Below, piece by piece: positions 45,529 through 54,535 of a stretch of DNA of 64,000 bases; the stretch's first letter is position 1; every line of letters starts with the position of its first letter. Made by a program: the position numbers and the translations under genes. Location of the stretch: NCBI RefSeq assembly GCF_001997345.1, contig NZ_CP019606.1:1550001-1614000 (forward strand). The letters are read 5' to 3'. The notes below the pieces were generated by a model. The model saw only the letters and a list, made by a program, of their open reading frames with translations. It searched no databases and was not told where the DNA came from. The stretch is from Tessaracoccus aquimaris. GTDB lineage: Bacteria; Actinomycetota; Actinomycetes; Propionibacteriales; Propionibacteriaceae.

Positions 45529-46983
45529 ATGACTTCAGCCATGAACCCACCCCAACAACGCCGGGGCCATCCGTTAGGCCTCTGGAACCTCGCAGGCGTG
45601 GAGATGTGGGAGCGTTTCAGCTTCTACGGCATGCAGTCGATCCTGGCGTTCTACCTCTACTACAGCGTCACCAAGGGCGGGCTGGGGCTGTCTGAGGCCG
45701 CGGCGGTCCAGATCGTCGGCGCGTACGGCGGCCTGGTCTACCTGTCCGCGGTGTTCGGGGCGTGGGTCGCCGACCGACTGCTGGGCTCGGAGCGCACCCT
45801 GTTCTACGGCGCCGTCCTCATCATGTTCGGCCACATCGCGCTCGCGGTGGTGCCCGGCCTGCTCGGCGTCGGGATCGGCCTGATCTGCGTCGCGCTCGGC
45901 TCGGGCACGCTGAAGGCGACCACCTCGTCGGTGCTCGGTGAGATGTACGCCCCGGGCGACGACAAACGCGACGCGGGCTTCTCGATCTACTACATGGGCG
46001 TCAACCTCGGCGCCCTGATCGGCCCGCTGCTGACCGGTTGGCTCTGGGGCTGGAAGGGCTTCCACTGGGGCTTCGGCGCCGCGGCGGTCGGCATGGCGAT
46101 CGGCCTGATCCAGTACACCCTGCTTCGCCGCTCCACCATCGGCGACGTCGGCAAGGCGCCGACGAACCCGCTGCCCGCAGAGAAGCGTCGCACCTATCTC
46201 TTGATCGTGATCGGCGCGGTGGTCCTCATCGCGCTGCTCGCCGTGTTCGGGCTGCTTCCCGTGGAGTACCTGTCGAACATCGTCACGGTGCTGATCGCCA
46301 TCGCCGCGGTCGCCCTGTTCGCGATCATCCTCACCTCGAAGCGGATCACCTCCGACGAACGCTCCCGCGTCATCTCGTTCATCCCGATGTTCCTGGCCAG
46401 CGCCACGTTCTGGTCGCTCTTCCAGCAGCAGTTCACCGTGATGGCGCTGTACTCGGACAAGCGGCTTGACCGCAGGATCCTCGGCTGGGAGATCAGCCCC
46501 TCGTGGGTCCAGTCGATCAACCCGATCTTCATCATCATCTTCGCGGGCGTGTTCGCCGCCATGTGGACCGCCCTCGGCCCGCGCCAGCCGAGCACGCCGC
46601 TGAAGTTCGCGGCGGGAACCTTCCTGATGGGCGCGGCGTTCCTGCTGTTCATCCCCTACGCAGGTGGCGGCCCGAACTCGACGCCGCTGCTGTGGATCGT
46701 GCTGATCCTGTTCTTCTTCACCATGGCGGAACTGTTCCTGAGCCCCGTCGGCCAGTCGCTGTCGACGAAGCTCGCGCCGCAGGCCTTCCACACGCAGATG
46801 ATCGCGCTGTACTTCCTGTCGATCGCGCTCGGCTCGTCGATGGCGGGCGCCCTCGCAGGCCTCTACACCGAGAAGAACGAGACCCCGTACTTCCTGTGGA
46901 TCGGCGGCGCGTCGATCGCGATGTCGCTGGTGATGGTGCTGCTCAACAAGTGGATCGTCAAGATGATGCGGGGTCTGCGCTGA
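45529..46983 (+). CDS. POT/PTR-family peptide:H+ symporter
   Basis: A 484-residue, 12- to 14-helix transporter for di- and tripeptides. The family signature is seen in the first helix GVEMWERFSFYGMQSILAFYL (ExxERFxYYG type) and in FSIYYMGVNLGALIGPLLTG. ATG at 45529 is preceded by GGGGGG; ATG at 45541 is possible. It is the first gene of the segment inserted between rapZ and uvrC. Substrate range is not predictable. Confidence 0.9.
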   Translation: MTSAMNPPQQRRGHPLGLWNLAGVEMWERFSFYGMQSILAFYLYYSVTKGGLGLSEAAAVQIVGAYGGLVYLSAVFGAWVADRLLGSERTLFYGAVLIMFGHIALAVVPGLLGVGIGLICVALGSGTLKATTSSVLGEMYAPGDDKRDAGFSIYYMGVNLGALIGPLLTGWLWGWKGFHWGFGAAAVGMAIGLIQYTLLRRSTIGDVGKAPTNPLPAEKRRTYLLIVIGAVVLIALLAVFGLLPVEYLSNIVTVLIAIAAVALFAIILTSKRITSDERSRVISFIPMFLASATFWSLFQQQFTVMALYSDKRLDRRILGWEISPSWVQSINPIFIIIFAGVFAAMWTALGPRQPSTPLKFAAGTFLMGAAFLLFIPYAGGGPNSTPLLWIVLILFFFTMAELFLSPVGQSLSTKLAPQAFHTQMIALYFLSIALGSSMAGALAGLYTEKNETPYFLWIGGASIAMSLVMVLLNKWIVKMMRGLR

Positions 46984-47000
46984 GTCGCTAGCGTTGCCGG

Positions 47001-48017
47001 ATGCAGGAGAACTGGTTCAGCCGCATCGTCGGCTTCGACGAGTCGGCAGGTCCCGACGCGGTCCGTGCGCGGTTGCGCGTCGAGGACGGCAGGCTCGTCT
47101 CCGACGCGAGCGAGCGTCGGCCGGCGGTCGGCACCCTGACGCTGCCGAGCCTCGCCGAACTGAGCTCGGCGCGTCCCGACTCCGGCCGGGCGGGCAGCCT
47201 CGCCGCGACGCAGGGCGAGGCGCGCGCCATGCACGCCGACCCCGCCAACAGTGGTGCGCTGATCCAGGTCGCGTCACAGTTCAACCTGTTGGAGATGGTC
47301 TCGCCGTCCGTGACGCCGGACGACGGCGTCGGCCGCTACGAGTGGGACCACACGCAGGGCCCGGCGTGCGCGATGGCGGCGGGCGCCGCGACGATCTACC
47401 GCAACTACCTGGTGCCGGTCGACGGCGGGCAAGGGCAGAGCGCGACGCGGCAACTGGACGCGCTGGCCGACCTCGGCGCCGCGCTGTCGGAGGCGACCGG
47501 CCTGGCGCCTGTTGAGCTCTGGCGGATGCGCAACGGCTACGCGCTGTGCACCGACGAGGGCCTGACGGCGATCGCGGCGCACCTGCGCGACCTGGGCGAG
47601 GAGGAACTCGACGATCTACGCGGCAGGCTGCGGATCGGGCTGGTCTCCGACGCCGAGGTGACCGACGTCGCCTCCGGCGAGCAGCGCGTCTCGCAGGCGT
47701 TGTGCTCGGCACTCCCCATCGCCTACGGCGCCAACTCCACGCATCCCGGCTGGGAGCCGTTCGCCCGGCTGGTCCTGGAGGCCAGTTACGAGGCGACGCT
47801 GCTCGCGGGGCTGGCCAACCCGCACTCGGACCGCGTGCTGTTGACGGCGGTCGGGGGCGGGGTGTTCGGCAACGATCCGTCCTGGATCGCCTCGGCCATC
47901 ACGCGCGCCATGGGTCGCGTCTCCGGCGTCGAGGCCGTCGTGGTGAGCTACGCGTCGATCCCGGCGTGGGCGACCCGGATCTCGGGTGACTATCCCCCCG
48001 GCTCACTCTTCGGGTAG
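47001..48017 (+). CDS. Conserved hypothetical protein with macro-domain-like features
   Basis: A 338-residue cytoplasmic protein. Central blocks SGALIQVASQFNLLEMVSPS and DHTQGPACAMAAGAATIYRNY look catalytic or ligand-binding, and TAVGGGVFGNDPSWIASAI near residue 290 resembles the ADP-ribose-binding loop of macro domains. The fold link is inference. ATG at 47001 follows TAGCGT by six bases (leaderless). Its 3' end overlaps the convergent EcfT gene by 15 bases. Confidence 0.65.
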   Translation: MQENWFSRIVGFDESAGPDAVRARLRVEDGRLVSDASERRPAVGTLTLPSLAELSSARPDSGRAGSLAATQGEARAMHADPANSGALIQVASQFNLLEMVSPSVTPDDGVGRYEWDHTQGPACAMAAGAATIYRNYLVPVDGGQGQSATRQLDALADLGAALSEATGLAPVELWRMRNGYALCTDEGLTAIAAHLRDLGEEELDDLRGRLRIGLVSDAEVTDVASGEQRVSQALCSALPIAYGANSTHPGWEPFARLVLEASYEATLLAGLANPHSDRVLLTAVGGGVFGNDPSWIASAITRAMGRVSGVEAVVVSYASIPAWATRISGDYPPGSLFG

Positions 48018-48620
48018 GCCCCTGGCGTGCAGCGCCTCCCCGGTGCGCTGCGCATACGCGACCGCGCCGACGACGGCCGGGGTGAGCAGGAAGACCGGGT
48101 TGCGCTCCGATCCCCTCGCCCTCGCGGCGTCGCGCGCGTCCTGCAGCGACCCGGCGAGGTACGGGATGGAGCGCAGCATCAGAGCTACCATCAGCGACAC
48201 CGCGTCGGGGTTCACGCCAATCCACCGCAGCGGGCGCAGCCCCGTCGAGAGAGCGTCGAGCAGCACCGGCGTGGAGGTCGTCAGGGTGAGCATCCTGGAG
48301 GCAAGCACCGCCACAAGCACGTTGCCGGGCGCGACGAACGCCGCCTCGAACAGCGTCGAGGTGAGTTGATAGACGGCCATCACCGCGAGCAGCACCCACA
48401 GGTACCAGCCGAGCGCGAAGATCCGGCGCGGGCCGATCCCGGAGGTGAGCAGGCAGCCGACGGCCACCATCAGCGCGGCGAGCGTCGCCCACCATGTCCA
48501 GGCGATCAGCGGCGGGACGGCGATGGCGAGCAGCAGCAGGTACTTCCAGCCGACGGGGATCCGGAACAGCCAGCCGTCGCCTGGCTCGTAGATGCCGAAG
48601 AGGCTGGCGTGCGCGTTCAC
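48003..48620 (-). CDS. bioN: EcfT/BioN, transmembrane subunit of the biotin ECF transporter
   Basis: A 205-residue energy-coupling factor T protein with about five helices. The Ala-Arg-Gly coupling motif appears in LQDARDAARARGSER and again at ALHARGL. It couples the ATPase to the BioY substrate subunit. Its GTG overlaps the bioM stop (GTGA), placing it last in the bioY-bioM-bioN operon. Confidence 0.87.
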   Translation of the reverse strand: MNAHASLFGIYEPGDGWLFRIPVGWKYLLLLAIAVPPLIAWTWWATLAALMVAVGCLLTSGIGPRRIFALGWYLWVLLAVMAVYQLTSTLFEAAFVAPGNVLVAVLASRMLTLTTSTPVLLDALSTGLRPLRWIGVNPDAVSLMVALMLRSIPYLAGSLQDARDAARARGSERNPVFLLTPAVVGAVAYAQRTGEALHARGLPEE

Positions 48621-49315
48621 CTGCTCATCGCCCCCACGTAGGCGTCGATCGCCTCCGACGGCGCACCGTCGGCGAGCACCCGTCCCTCGTCGATCACGAT
48701 GACGCGCTGCGCCTCGCGGGCGAAGTCGAGGTCGTGGGTGGAGAAGATCACCTGCTGCGGAAGCGCGCCGAGCACCTCGCGCAGCAGCATCTTGTTGCGC
48801 AGGTCGAGCAGCGTGGTCGGCTCGTCGGCGACCACGACCTTCGGCTCGACGGCGAGCACGCTGGTCAGGGCGACAAGTTGCCGCTCTCCCCCGCTGAGGT
48901 CGTAGATGGACTGGTGCGCGACCCTGCCGACGCCGCGCTCCTCGAGCAGCCTGGCGGCCTGAGCGGTGCGGGCCGCGCGGTCCTTGATCCTGGCGCGCAG
49001 GCTCAGTTCGACGTCCTCGATCGGGGTGGGCATCAGCAGTTGCGCGAGCGGGTCGGTGAACACGAAACCGACCAGCGAGCGGACCTTCTTCGAGGCCTTC
49101 ACCGTGTCGTGGCCGTGCACGAGCACCTGCCCCGAGGTGGGCTCGCGGAGGCCGTTGAGAAGCCTCAGCAGCGTGGACTTGCCGGAGCCGTTGGCGCCGA
49201 TCACGGCGATCCTGGACTCGGTGAGGTCGAGCGTGACGCCGCTGAGCAGCGCGCGGTCCGCCTCGCCCCGGCGCTGGGCCGGGACGACGACGGACACGTC
49301 ACGCAGGTGGATCAT
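48617..49315 (-). CDS. bioM: BioM, ATPase of the biotin ECF transporter
   Basis: A 232-residue ABC ATPase. Walker A GANGSGKST, Q-loop VFTDPLAQLLMPT (ECF type), signature DLSGGERQLVAL and Walker B VVVADEPTTLLD are clear. ATG at 49315 overlaps the bioY stop (ATGA); the longer frame is a shadow. It drives the EcfT-BioY complex. Confidence 0.9.
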   Translation of the reverse strand: MIHLRDVSVVVPAQRRGEADRALLSGVTLDLTESRIAVIGANGSGKSTLLRLLNGLREPTSGQVLVHGHDTVKASKKVRSLVGFVFTDPLAQLLMPTPIEDVELSLRARIKDRAARTAQAARLLEERGVGRVAHQSIYDLSGGERQLVALTSVLAVEPKVVVADEPTTLLDLRNKMLLREVLGALPQQVIFSTHDLDFAREAQRVIVIDEGRVLADGAPSEAIDAYVGAMSR

Positions 49316-49899
49316 CGTCCGAGCAGCCTCGGGAAGGCCTTGTGCACGGCGATCGCGATCAGGACGGCGATGACGGCCTTGATGATGTCGCCCGGCCAGA
49401 AGACCAGGTCTGCGGCCCAGAGGGAGCCCATCGGCTTGCCGAGGGCGCGGGCCATGCCCGCCACACCGAGCGGCCAGATCACGGCGATCCGCACCACGAG
49501 GCAGGCCGCGAGCAGCCACAGGAAGCGGAACCGCTCGGTGGAGCGCAGCACCCAGGAGGTGGCGAGGCCGATCAGGAAGGCGGAGACGATGAACGCGACC
49601 AGGTAGCCGCCGGTGGGGCCGACGAAGGCGCCGATGCCCGCCTTGCCACCCGCGAAGACGGGCAGGCCCGCGATGCCGACGACGAGATACAGGGCGACGG
49701 CGGCGGCACCGCGCCAGGCGCCGAGGCAGAGGCCTGCGAGCATCACGGCGAGGGTCTGGAGCGTGATGGGCGTGGGGAGCCCCGGGACGGGCACGGCGGG
49801 GGTGAGCGACATCGCGGCGATCAGGGCCGCGAAGACGGAGATGTAGGCCAGATCCATCGGCGCGACGGCGCGGGATCGGGTGAGGCTGTGCGTGGTCAT
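49312..49899 (-). CDS. bioY: BioY, biotin-binding S component
   Basis: A 195-residue, six-helix membrane protein that binds biotin. The BioY signature PGLPTPITLQTLAVMLAGLCLG (about 39-60, quoted by ends PGLPTPITLQT and AGLCLG), GLPVFAGGKAGIGAFVGPTGGYL and the GDIIKA end are clear. ATG at 49899 has GGAGGAG upstream. A BioQ-like operator lies 43 bases upstream of the start. Confidence 0.92.
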   Translation of the reverse strand: MTTHSLTRSRAVAPMDLAYISVFAALIAAMSLTPAVPVPGLPTPITLQTLAVMLAGLCLGAWRGAAAVALYLVVGIAGLPVFAGGKAGIGAFVGPTGGYLVAFIVSAFLIGLATSWVLRSTERFRFLWLLAACLVVRIAVIWPLGVAGMARALGKPMGSLWAADLVFWPGDIIKAVIAVLIAIAVHKAFPRLLGR

Positions 49900-49941
49900 G
49901 GGGTCTCCTCCATCGGTGGACTCACCCATCTAAGCACCATC

Positions 49942-49958
49942 TTTGAACAGTGTTCAAA
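49942..49958. promoter_or_regulatory. BioQ-like operator and promoter of the biotin transporter operon
   Basis: TTTGAACAGTGTTCAAA is a perfect palindrome around one central base. Its core TGAAC-N3-GTTCA matches the known actinobacterial BioQ site (TGAAC-N3-GTTAC/GTTCA type). On the minus strand it contains TTGAAC as a possible -35, with TTAGAT 18 bases downstream as -10, so a bound repressor would block bioY transcription. Confidence 0.75.
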
Positions 49959-49968
49959 CCGACCCTCG

Positions 49969-51054
49969 TCACATCGGGACGGGCACCCTCGCGTCCGTCA
50001 GGAAGGAGGGCACGTCGCCCCCATGCAGGAAGTCAACCAAACTCTGCACCTCATCGCCAAGGACGATCCCCTGCCGGGCGAGCCAGGCGTCGTCACCGTA
50101 GGTGTCGGCGTAGCGCTCGCCGCGGTCGCAGATCAGCGACGCGAGCGTCATCGTCCGACCCTCCGGTCGCCCCCGCAGCGCAAGCAGCAGGCTGCCGATC
50201 AGGTTGGTTCCGGTCGAAGGGCCCGCGTCGATGCCGAACTCCTTGAGCGCCCGCATGCCAGCGACGGAGAGCACGTCGGGGACCTGGATCATCTCGTCGA
50301 TGAGTTGGGGCATGAAGGACGCCTCGACGACGGACCTTCCGATCCCCTCGATCCGCGAGGTCGAGCCGACCTCGTCGCGGCTTCCGCTGCGCCAGGCCTT
50401 GTAGAACGCGCTTCCCTCGGGGTCGACCACCGCGACGGACGAGCGCCTGGCGCGATACCTGGCGAACCGGGCGATCGTGGCGGAGGTGCCCCCGGTGCCC
50501 GCGCCGACGACGATCCAGTCGGGACACCTGATCTGCTGCGCGTCCAACTGAGCGAACAGGGCGCTGGCGACGTTGCCCTCACGCCAGTTGGTGCGGGTGC
50601 TTGCGTTGGCGAACTGGTCCAGGTAGACCCACCCCGGCTGCGCGGCGAGTTCCTCGGCGACGGCGGTGACGCTCACCCCTCCCTCGACCAGTTCACAGCG
50701 GGCCCCGAGTCCCTCGAGCAACCGGATCTTCTCCGGGCTGGTGGCCGCGGGGATCACCGCGACGAAGTCGAGCCCGAGTTCACGGGCGAAGTAGGCCTCC
50801 GAGATCGCCGTCGACCCGCTGGAGGCGTCCAGCAGGGTGCCGCCCGGGCGGATGTCGCCGTTGCAGAGGCCGAACATGATCAGGGACGCGGCGAGGCGGT
50901 GCTTCAGCGAACCCGACGGATGCTGCGACTCGTCCTTCATCACCAACCGCGCACCGAGGCGATCCGGCAGCGGCACCTCGACGAGCGGGGTCTCCTCCTC
51001 GAGCGCGCAGGAGCGCACGACCTCGACCGCGCGACTCACCCAATCCGATCGCAT
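49969..51054 (-). CDS. PLP-dependent cysteine synthase-family enzyme, Cds1-like
   Basis: A 361-residue fold-type II PLP enzyme. The PLP lysine is Lys51 in HPSGSLKHRLA, the substrate loop is ASSGSTAISEAYF and the phosphate loop GAGTGGTSATI. Length and C-terminus fit the mycobacterial L-cysteine desulfhydrase Cds1 group better than CysK, but a synthase role is possible. It is divergent from a LysR regulator across 100 bases, which suggests control by it. Confidence 0.78.
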   Translation of the reverse strand: MRSDWVSRAVEVVRSCALEEETPLVEVPLPDRLGARLVMKDESQHPSGSLKHRLAASLIMFGLCNGDIRPGGTLLDASSGSTAISEAYFARELGLDFVAVIPAATSPEKIRLLEGLGARCELVEGGVSVTAVAEELAAQPGWVYLDQFANASTRTNWREGNVASALFAQLDAQQIRCPDWIVVGAGTGGTSATIARFARYRARRSSVAVVDPEGSAFYKAWRSGSRDEVGSTSRIEGIGRSVVEASFMPQLIDEMIQVPDVLSVAGMRALKEFGIDAGPSTGTNLIGSLLLALRGRPEGRTMTLASLICDRGERYADTYGDDAWLARQGIVLGDEVQSLVDFLHGGDVPSFLTDARVPVPM

Positions 51055-51154
51055 CCCTGCCCCTTCCTCGTGACGGTTCCATCGTCGCCACCTGAGCGCC
51101 AGAAATCAAAGGCAGGTTTGCTCTACGAAACCAAAGCGCTGCTTATACTTGACC

Positions 51155-52090
51155 ATGTTCGAAATCCGTCACTTCCGCCTCATCGACGCGCTCAACCGGA
51201 CGGGTACCGTCTCGGCTGCGGCCCGGGAGCTCGGCTACTCGCAGCCCGCGATCTCCCAGCAGATCAAGCAGTTGGAGAAGGAGGCCGCGACCCCGCTGGT
51301 GCTGCGCGAGGGCCGGCGCACCCGACTCACGCAGGCGGGTGAGGTGTTCCTCCACTACGGCGCGCAGGCGATCGAGGCGGCCACCCGGGCCAAGACCGAG
51401 ATCGACCTGATCGCCGGCCTGCGGGGCGGGGCGTTGACGCTTGCCGCGTTCCCTTCCGCCGCCGCCACGATCGTGCCGTTGGCGCTTGCCAGTTTCAAGG
51501 CCAAACACCCGGGCGTCGACGTGCGACTCGTCGAGGCGGACGCGACCACCGCGGTCGCCGACCTGCGCGCGGGCAGGATCGACGTCGCTGTCATCGCCCA
51601 GTTCTACTCCCCCGGCTCCCCTCCTCGCCCCGCCGAGGAGGACTGGATGTGGCGCACCATCCTTGAGGAGGACGTCTACGTGGCGCTTCCCGAGCATCAC
51701 CCCGCAGCCTCGTCCCGGGTGGTGGCACTGCACGACCTCGCCGACGCCCCGTGGATCGCCGGGTGCGAGGAGTGCAGGGCGAACCTGTTCGAGGCGGCGA
51801 GCGCGGCCGACTTCGTCCCGAACATCGCCCTCGAGACCGACGACTACGTGGCACTGCAGCGCCTCGCGGCCCTGGAACTCGGCGTCGCCCTGATCCCCCA
51901 GTTGATGGTCGCCGCGGCCCGGGTCGACCCGACCCTGCGTTTCAAGGCCATCTCTCCGGCCCGACTGCGCAGAGTCAGCACGGTTTCCACTTCGACAACG
52001 CTTCGAATCCCGGGCGTTGTCCAACTGCTGGACGCCCTGCGGGAGGCGGCGATGACCATCGAGGCTCAAGGCATAGGCCACTATAAGTAA
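51155..52090 (+). CDS. LysR-family transcriptional regulator
   Basis: A 311-residue LTTR. The winged helix is at residues 1-60 (FRLIDALNRTGTVSAAARELGYSQPAISQQIKQLE, cited by its ends) and the periplasmic-binding-like effector domain follows. TATACT (51144-51149) lies five bases before the ATG, so the mRNA may be leaderless. It stands between the Cds1-like gene (divergent) and the UroD-like gene plus ABC importer (same strand), and could regulate either. A small inverted repeat, ATAAGT-AAA-ACTTAT, spans its stop codon. Confidence 0.88.
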   Translation: MFEIRHFRLIDALNRTGTVSAAARELGYSQPAISQQIKQLEKEAATPLVLREGRRTRLTQAGEVFLHYGAQAIEAATRAKTEIDLIAGLRGGALTLAAFPSAAATIVPLALASFKAKHPGVDVRLVEADATTAVADLRAGRIDVAVIAQFYSPGSPPRPAEEDWMWRTILEEDVYVALPEHHPAASSRVVALHDLADAPWIAGCEECRANLFEAASAADFVPNIALETDDYVALQRLAALELGVALIPQLMVAAARVDPTLRFKAISPARLRRVSTVSTSTTLRIPGVVQLLDALREAAMTIEAQGIGHYK

Positions 52091-52175
52091 AACTTATGGA
52101 GAGTATGCCCAATAGGGCCTAGTCGTTACGGCTGGCTGTCTGCCATGCTTCACCAAACGACAAGGAGTTGGTCTC

Positions 52176-53138
52176 ATGTTCAACGGTGAACTGCTGGCAG
52201 CAGCCCTCTCGGGTGAGCCGCAGTCAAGGTTCGGTTCGGTCTTCTGGAAACACTTTCCAACCGACGCACAACTAGGCGATGCGGCGCTTGCCGCACACGC
52301 CGAATGGGTCGAGGAGACCCATCCCCTCATAGTCAAGGCAATGAACGAGCAGTTGTACCCCCATGGGGATGAGTTCGCCCGGGCATCCGACTGGGCGACG
52401 GTGACCCCCTACGAACCGGACCATCCCGCGCTGCAGGCCCAGGTCGACCTGGTGACCCGGCTGATCGCGGAGTTCGGGGAAGATCTGCCGGTCTTCGCGA
52501 CCGTGCATGGCGTGACGGCGTCGGCCTTCCACGCACGCGGCGGACCGAACGACTACGAGGAGCGGCGGCACCAGTTGACCGACGCGCTCAGGGCCGACCC
52601 GGTCACCGTCGGGTCCGCATTCGACGTGATCGGCGCGTCGTTGCTCGCCCAGACCACCGCGATGCTCGACGCGGGCGTCGACGGCATCTACCTCGCCGCG
52701 CTGGGCGGCGAGTCCTCCAACTTCACCCGCGAGGAGTTCGAGCGCCACATCCGACCGCACGACCTCGCGATCCTCGAGGCGACCCGAGCCGTGGGACGCC
52801 TGAGCTTCCTGCACATCTGCAAGGAGGACATCGACCTGGCACGCTATGCCGGCTACCCGGTCGACATCGTCCAGGTCGCGCTCCACCTGAACCCCATCAC
52901 CGAGGCCCAGATGCGCGAGGCCTTCCCAGGCGCCGTCGTGGTCGGCGGCATCGACAACTTCGACCCGTACTTCCTCGGCGCTGGGGACCCTGCCGACGCA
53001 GAGTCCCTCGCGACCGGGGCGATCTCGTCCATGACCCGGAGCCGCACCATCATCGGCGCCGACTGCAGCCTGCCTGACACGACCCCCGCCGACGTCGTGG
53101 GTCGCCTCGCCTCCGCTATCTCCACCCTTTCGTCCTAG
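52176..53138 (+). CDS. Uroporphyrinogen decarboxylase-family protein
   Basis: A 320-residue URO-D superfamily TIM barrel. True HemE N-terminal arginines are not apparent, so this is a paralog, perhaps a methyltransferase or decarboxylase of another substrate. FLHICKEDIDL and VVGGIDNFDPYF fit the family's GNLDP-like block. AAGGAG precedes the ATG. It is followed after 16 bases by a sugar-type binding protein and two permeases, so it likely processes what the transporter imports (inference). Confidence 0.75.
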   Translation: MFNGELLAAALSGEPQSRFGSVFWKHFPTDAQLGDAALAAHAEWVEETHPLIVKAMNEQLYPHGDEFARASDWATVTPYEPDHPALQAQVDLVTRLIAEFGEDLPVFATVHGVTASAFHARGGPNDYEERRHQLTDALRADPVTVGSAFDVIGASLLAQTTAMLDAGVDGIYLAALGGESSNFTREEFERHIRPHDLAILEATRAVGRLSFLHICKEDIDLARYAGYPVDIVQVALHLNPITEAQMREAFPGAVVVGGIDNFDPYFLGAGDPADAESLATGAISSMTRSRTIIGADCSLPDTTPADVVGRLASAISTLSS

Positions 53139-53154
53139 AACTGAGGTCCTCGAT

Positions 53155-54531
53155 ATGAACATTTCCCGACGTACCCTCCTCGGCTCCTCGCTCCTCCTCG
53201 GGGCCTCGGCCGGGCTCAGCGCCTGTGGCGGCTCGAAGCCGTCCCCGGACTCACCCAGCACCCCGGACGGCGGGGTCTTCCCGCCCGGCAAGATGATCAT
53301 GTACGGCTACGGCCAGCCGCAGTGGCTGCTGGAGTACTACAACCCGTGGCTCGAGCGGCATCAGGACATCGCCAAGGGCGTCACCATCGACATGGTGCAG
53401 AACGAGGGTGAGGCGCAGGCGCGCCAGAAGCTCATCCAGGCCATGTCGGCCCAGGACTACGCCAGTGCCGCGGACGTCATCCAGACCTCGAGGGTCTCGC
53501 TGCTCGACATGGCCAAGAACGACATCCTCGTCGACTTCACCGACTACCTCAGCGGGATCGAGGACAAGTTGGTGCCCGGTGCCCTGAGTGACTCGGCGTA
53601 CGACGGGAAGCTGTACGGACTGCCCGACTCGGTGCGGCCGCAACTGCTCTTCTACAACCAGGACATCCTCGACACCTACGGCATCGATGCCGAGAGCCTC
53701 TCCACGATGGACGGTTACCTGGAGGCCGGTCGAAAGCTGAAGACCGACTCGAAGGGTGCCGTCCAGTTGAGCCAGATCGACCCGACGACCCTGGCCTGGC
53801 GCTACTGGGGACGTCGCGGTCTGCTTCCCCAGGCAGGGGCCCAGATCTGGGGCGACGACGGCAGCGTCGTGTTCGGCGACTCCGAGGGCACTCGCAAGGC
53901 GCTGGGTTACCTGGGGACGCTTCAGAGCGAGGGGCACCTGTTCGTCACCAAGATGTTCCAGGCTCCGCTCTATGACGCCATCAAGGCTGGCAAGATCGCG
54001 ACGTTCTACATCGGAGCATTCTTCGACGAGTTCCTGCGCGGCAACGTGGCGGACATGGCCGGCAAGTGGCGGGCCCAGCCCGCCCCCGTCTTCGAGGACG
54101 TCGGCACCGCCGGAGCGCCGGTCATCGGCCTGTTCTGCGCCGTCAAGAAGCCGGAGGGGCAGTACTCCGCCCTGTGGCAGCAGCTCTGGAACGACTTCCA
54201 GTTCGACGCAGAGGCGCGACAGACCTGGACCACCAAGATGGTCGAGGAGAACGCCCCCTACGCGAACCCGATCGCGTTGGACCTGCTCAAGGATCCGTTC
54301 TGGAAGGAGCCGTCGGACTTCTACGGCGGCCAGTCGTTCCGCGAGACGGAGGCACTCGGCCTGCAGAACTCGTCCGCCAACCTCCGGGTGACGAAGGACG
54401 ACGCGGAGGCCGACGCCCTCATCTCACCCGAGCTCGAGAAGTTCATCGCCGGCGATCAGTCGATCGACGATGCCATCAAGAATGCCCACGAGGCCTTGAA
54501 GAGCCGGATCAGCACCACCGACCCCAAGTAG
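53155..54531 (+). CDS. Sugar-type ABC importer, substrate-binding lipoprotein
   Basis: A 458-residue family 1 extracellular binding protein. The signal combines a Tat-like SRRTLLG (4-10) with a lipobox LSAC at Cys24. The binding-protein core contains DGKLYGLPDSVRPQLLFYNQDIL, the usual sugar-type block. Its ligand is unknown. It is followed by two permease genes, but no ATPase gene is in the cluster. Confidence 0.87.
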   Translation: MNISRRTLLGSSLLLGASAGLSACGGSKPSPDSPSTPDGGVFPPGKMIMYGYGQPQWLLEYYNPWLERHQDIAKGVTIDMVQNEGEAQARQKLIQAMSAQDYASAADVIQTSRVSLLDMAKNDILVDFTDYLSGIEDKLVPGALSDSAYDGKLYGLPDSVRPQLLFYNQDILDTYGIDAESLSTMDGYLEAGRKLKTDSKGAVQLSQIDPTTLAWRYWGRRGLLPQAGAQIWGDDGSVVFGDSEGTRKALGYLGTLQSEGHLFVTKMFQAPLYDAIKAGKIATFYIGAFFDEFLRGNVADMAGKWRAQPAPVFEDVGTAGAPVIGLFCAVKKPEGQYSALWQQLWNDFQFDAEARQTWTTKMVEENAPYANPIALDLLKDPFWKEPSDFYGGQSFRETEALGLQNSSANLRVTKDDAEADALISPELEKFIAGDQSIDDAIKNAHEALKSRISTTDPK

Positions 54532-54535
54532 CGCC

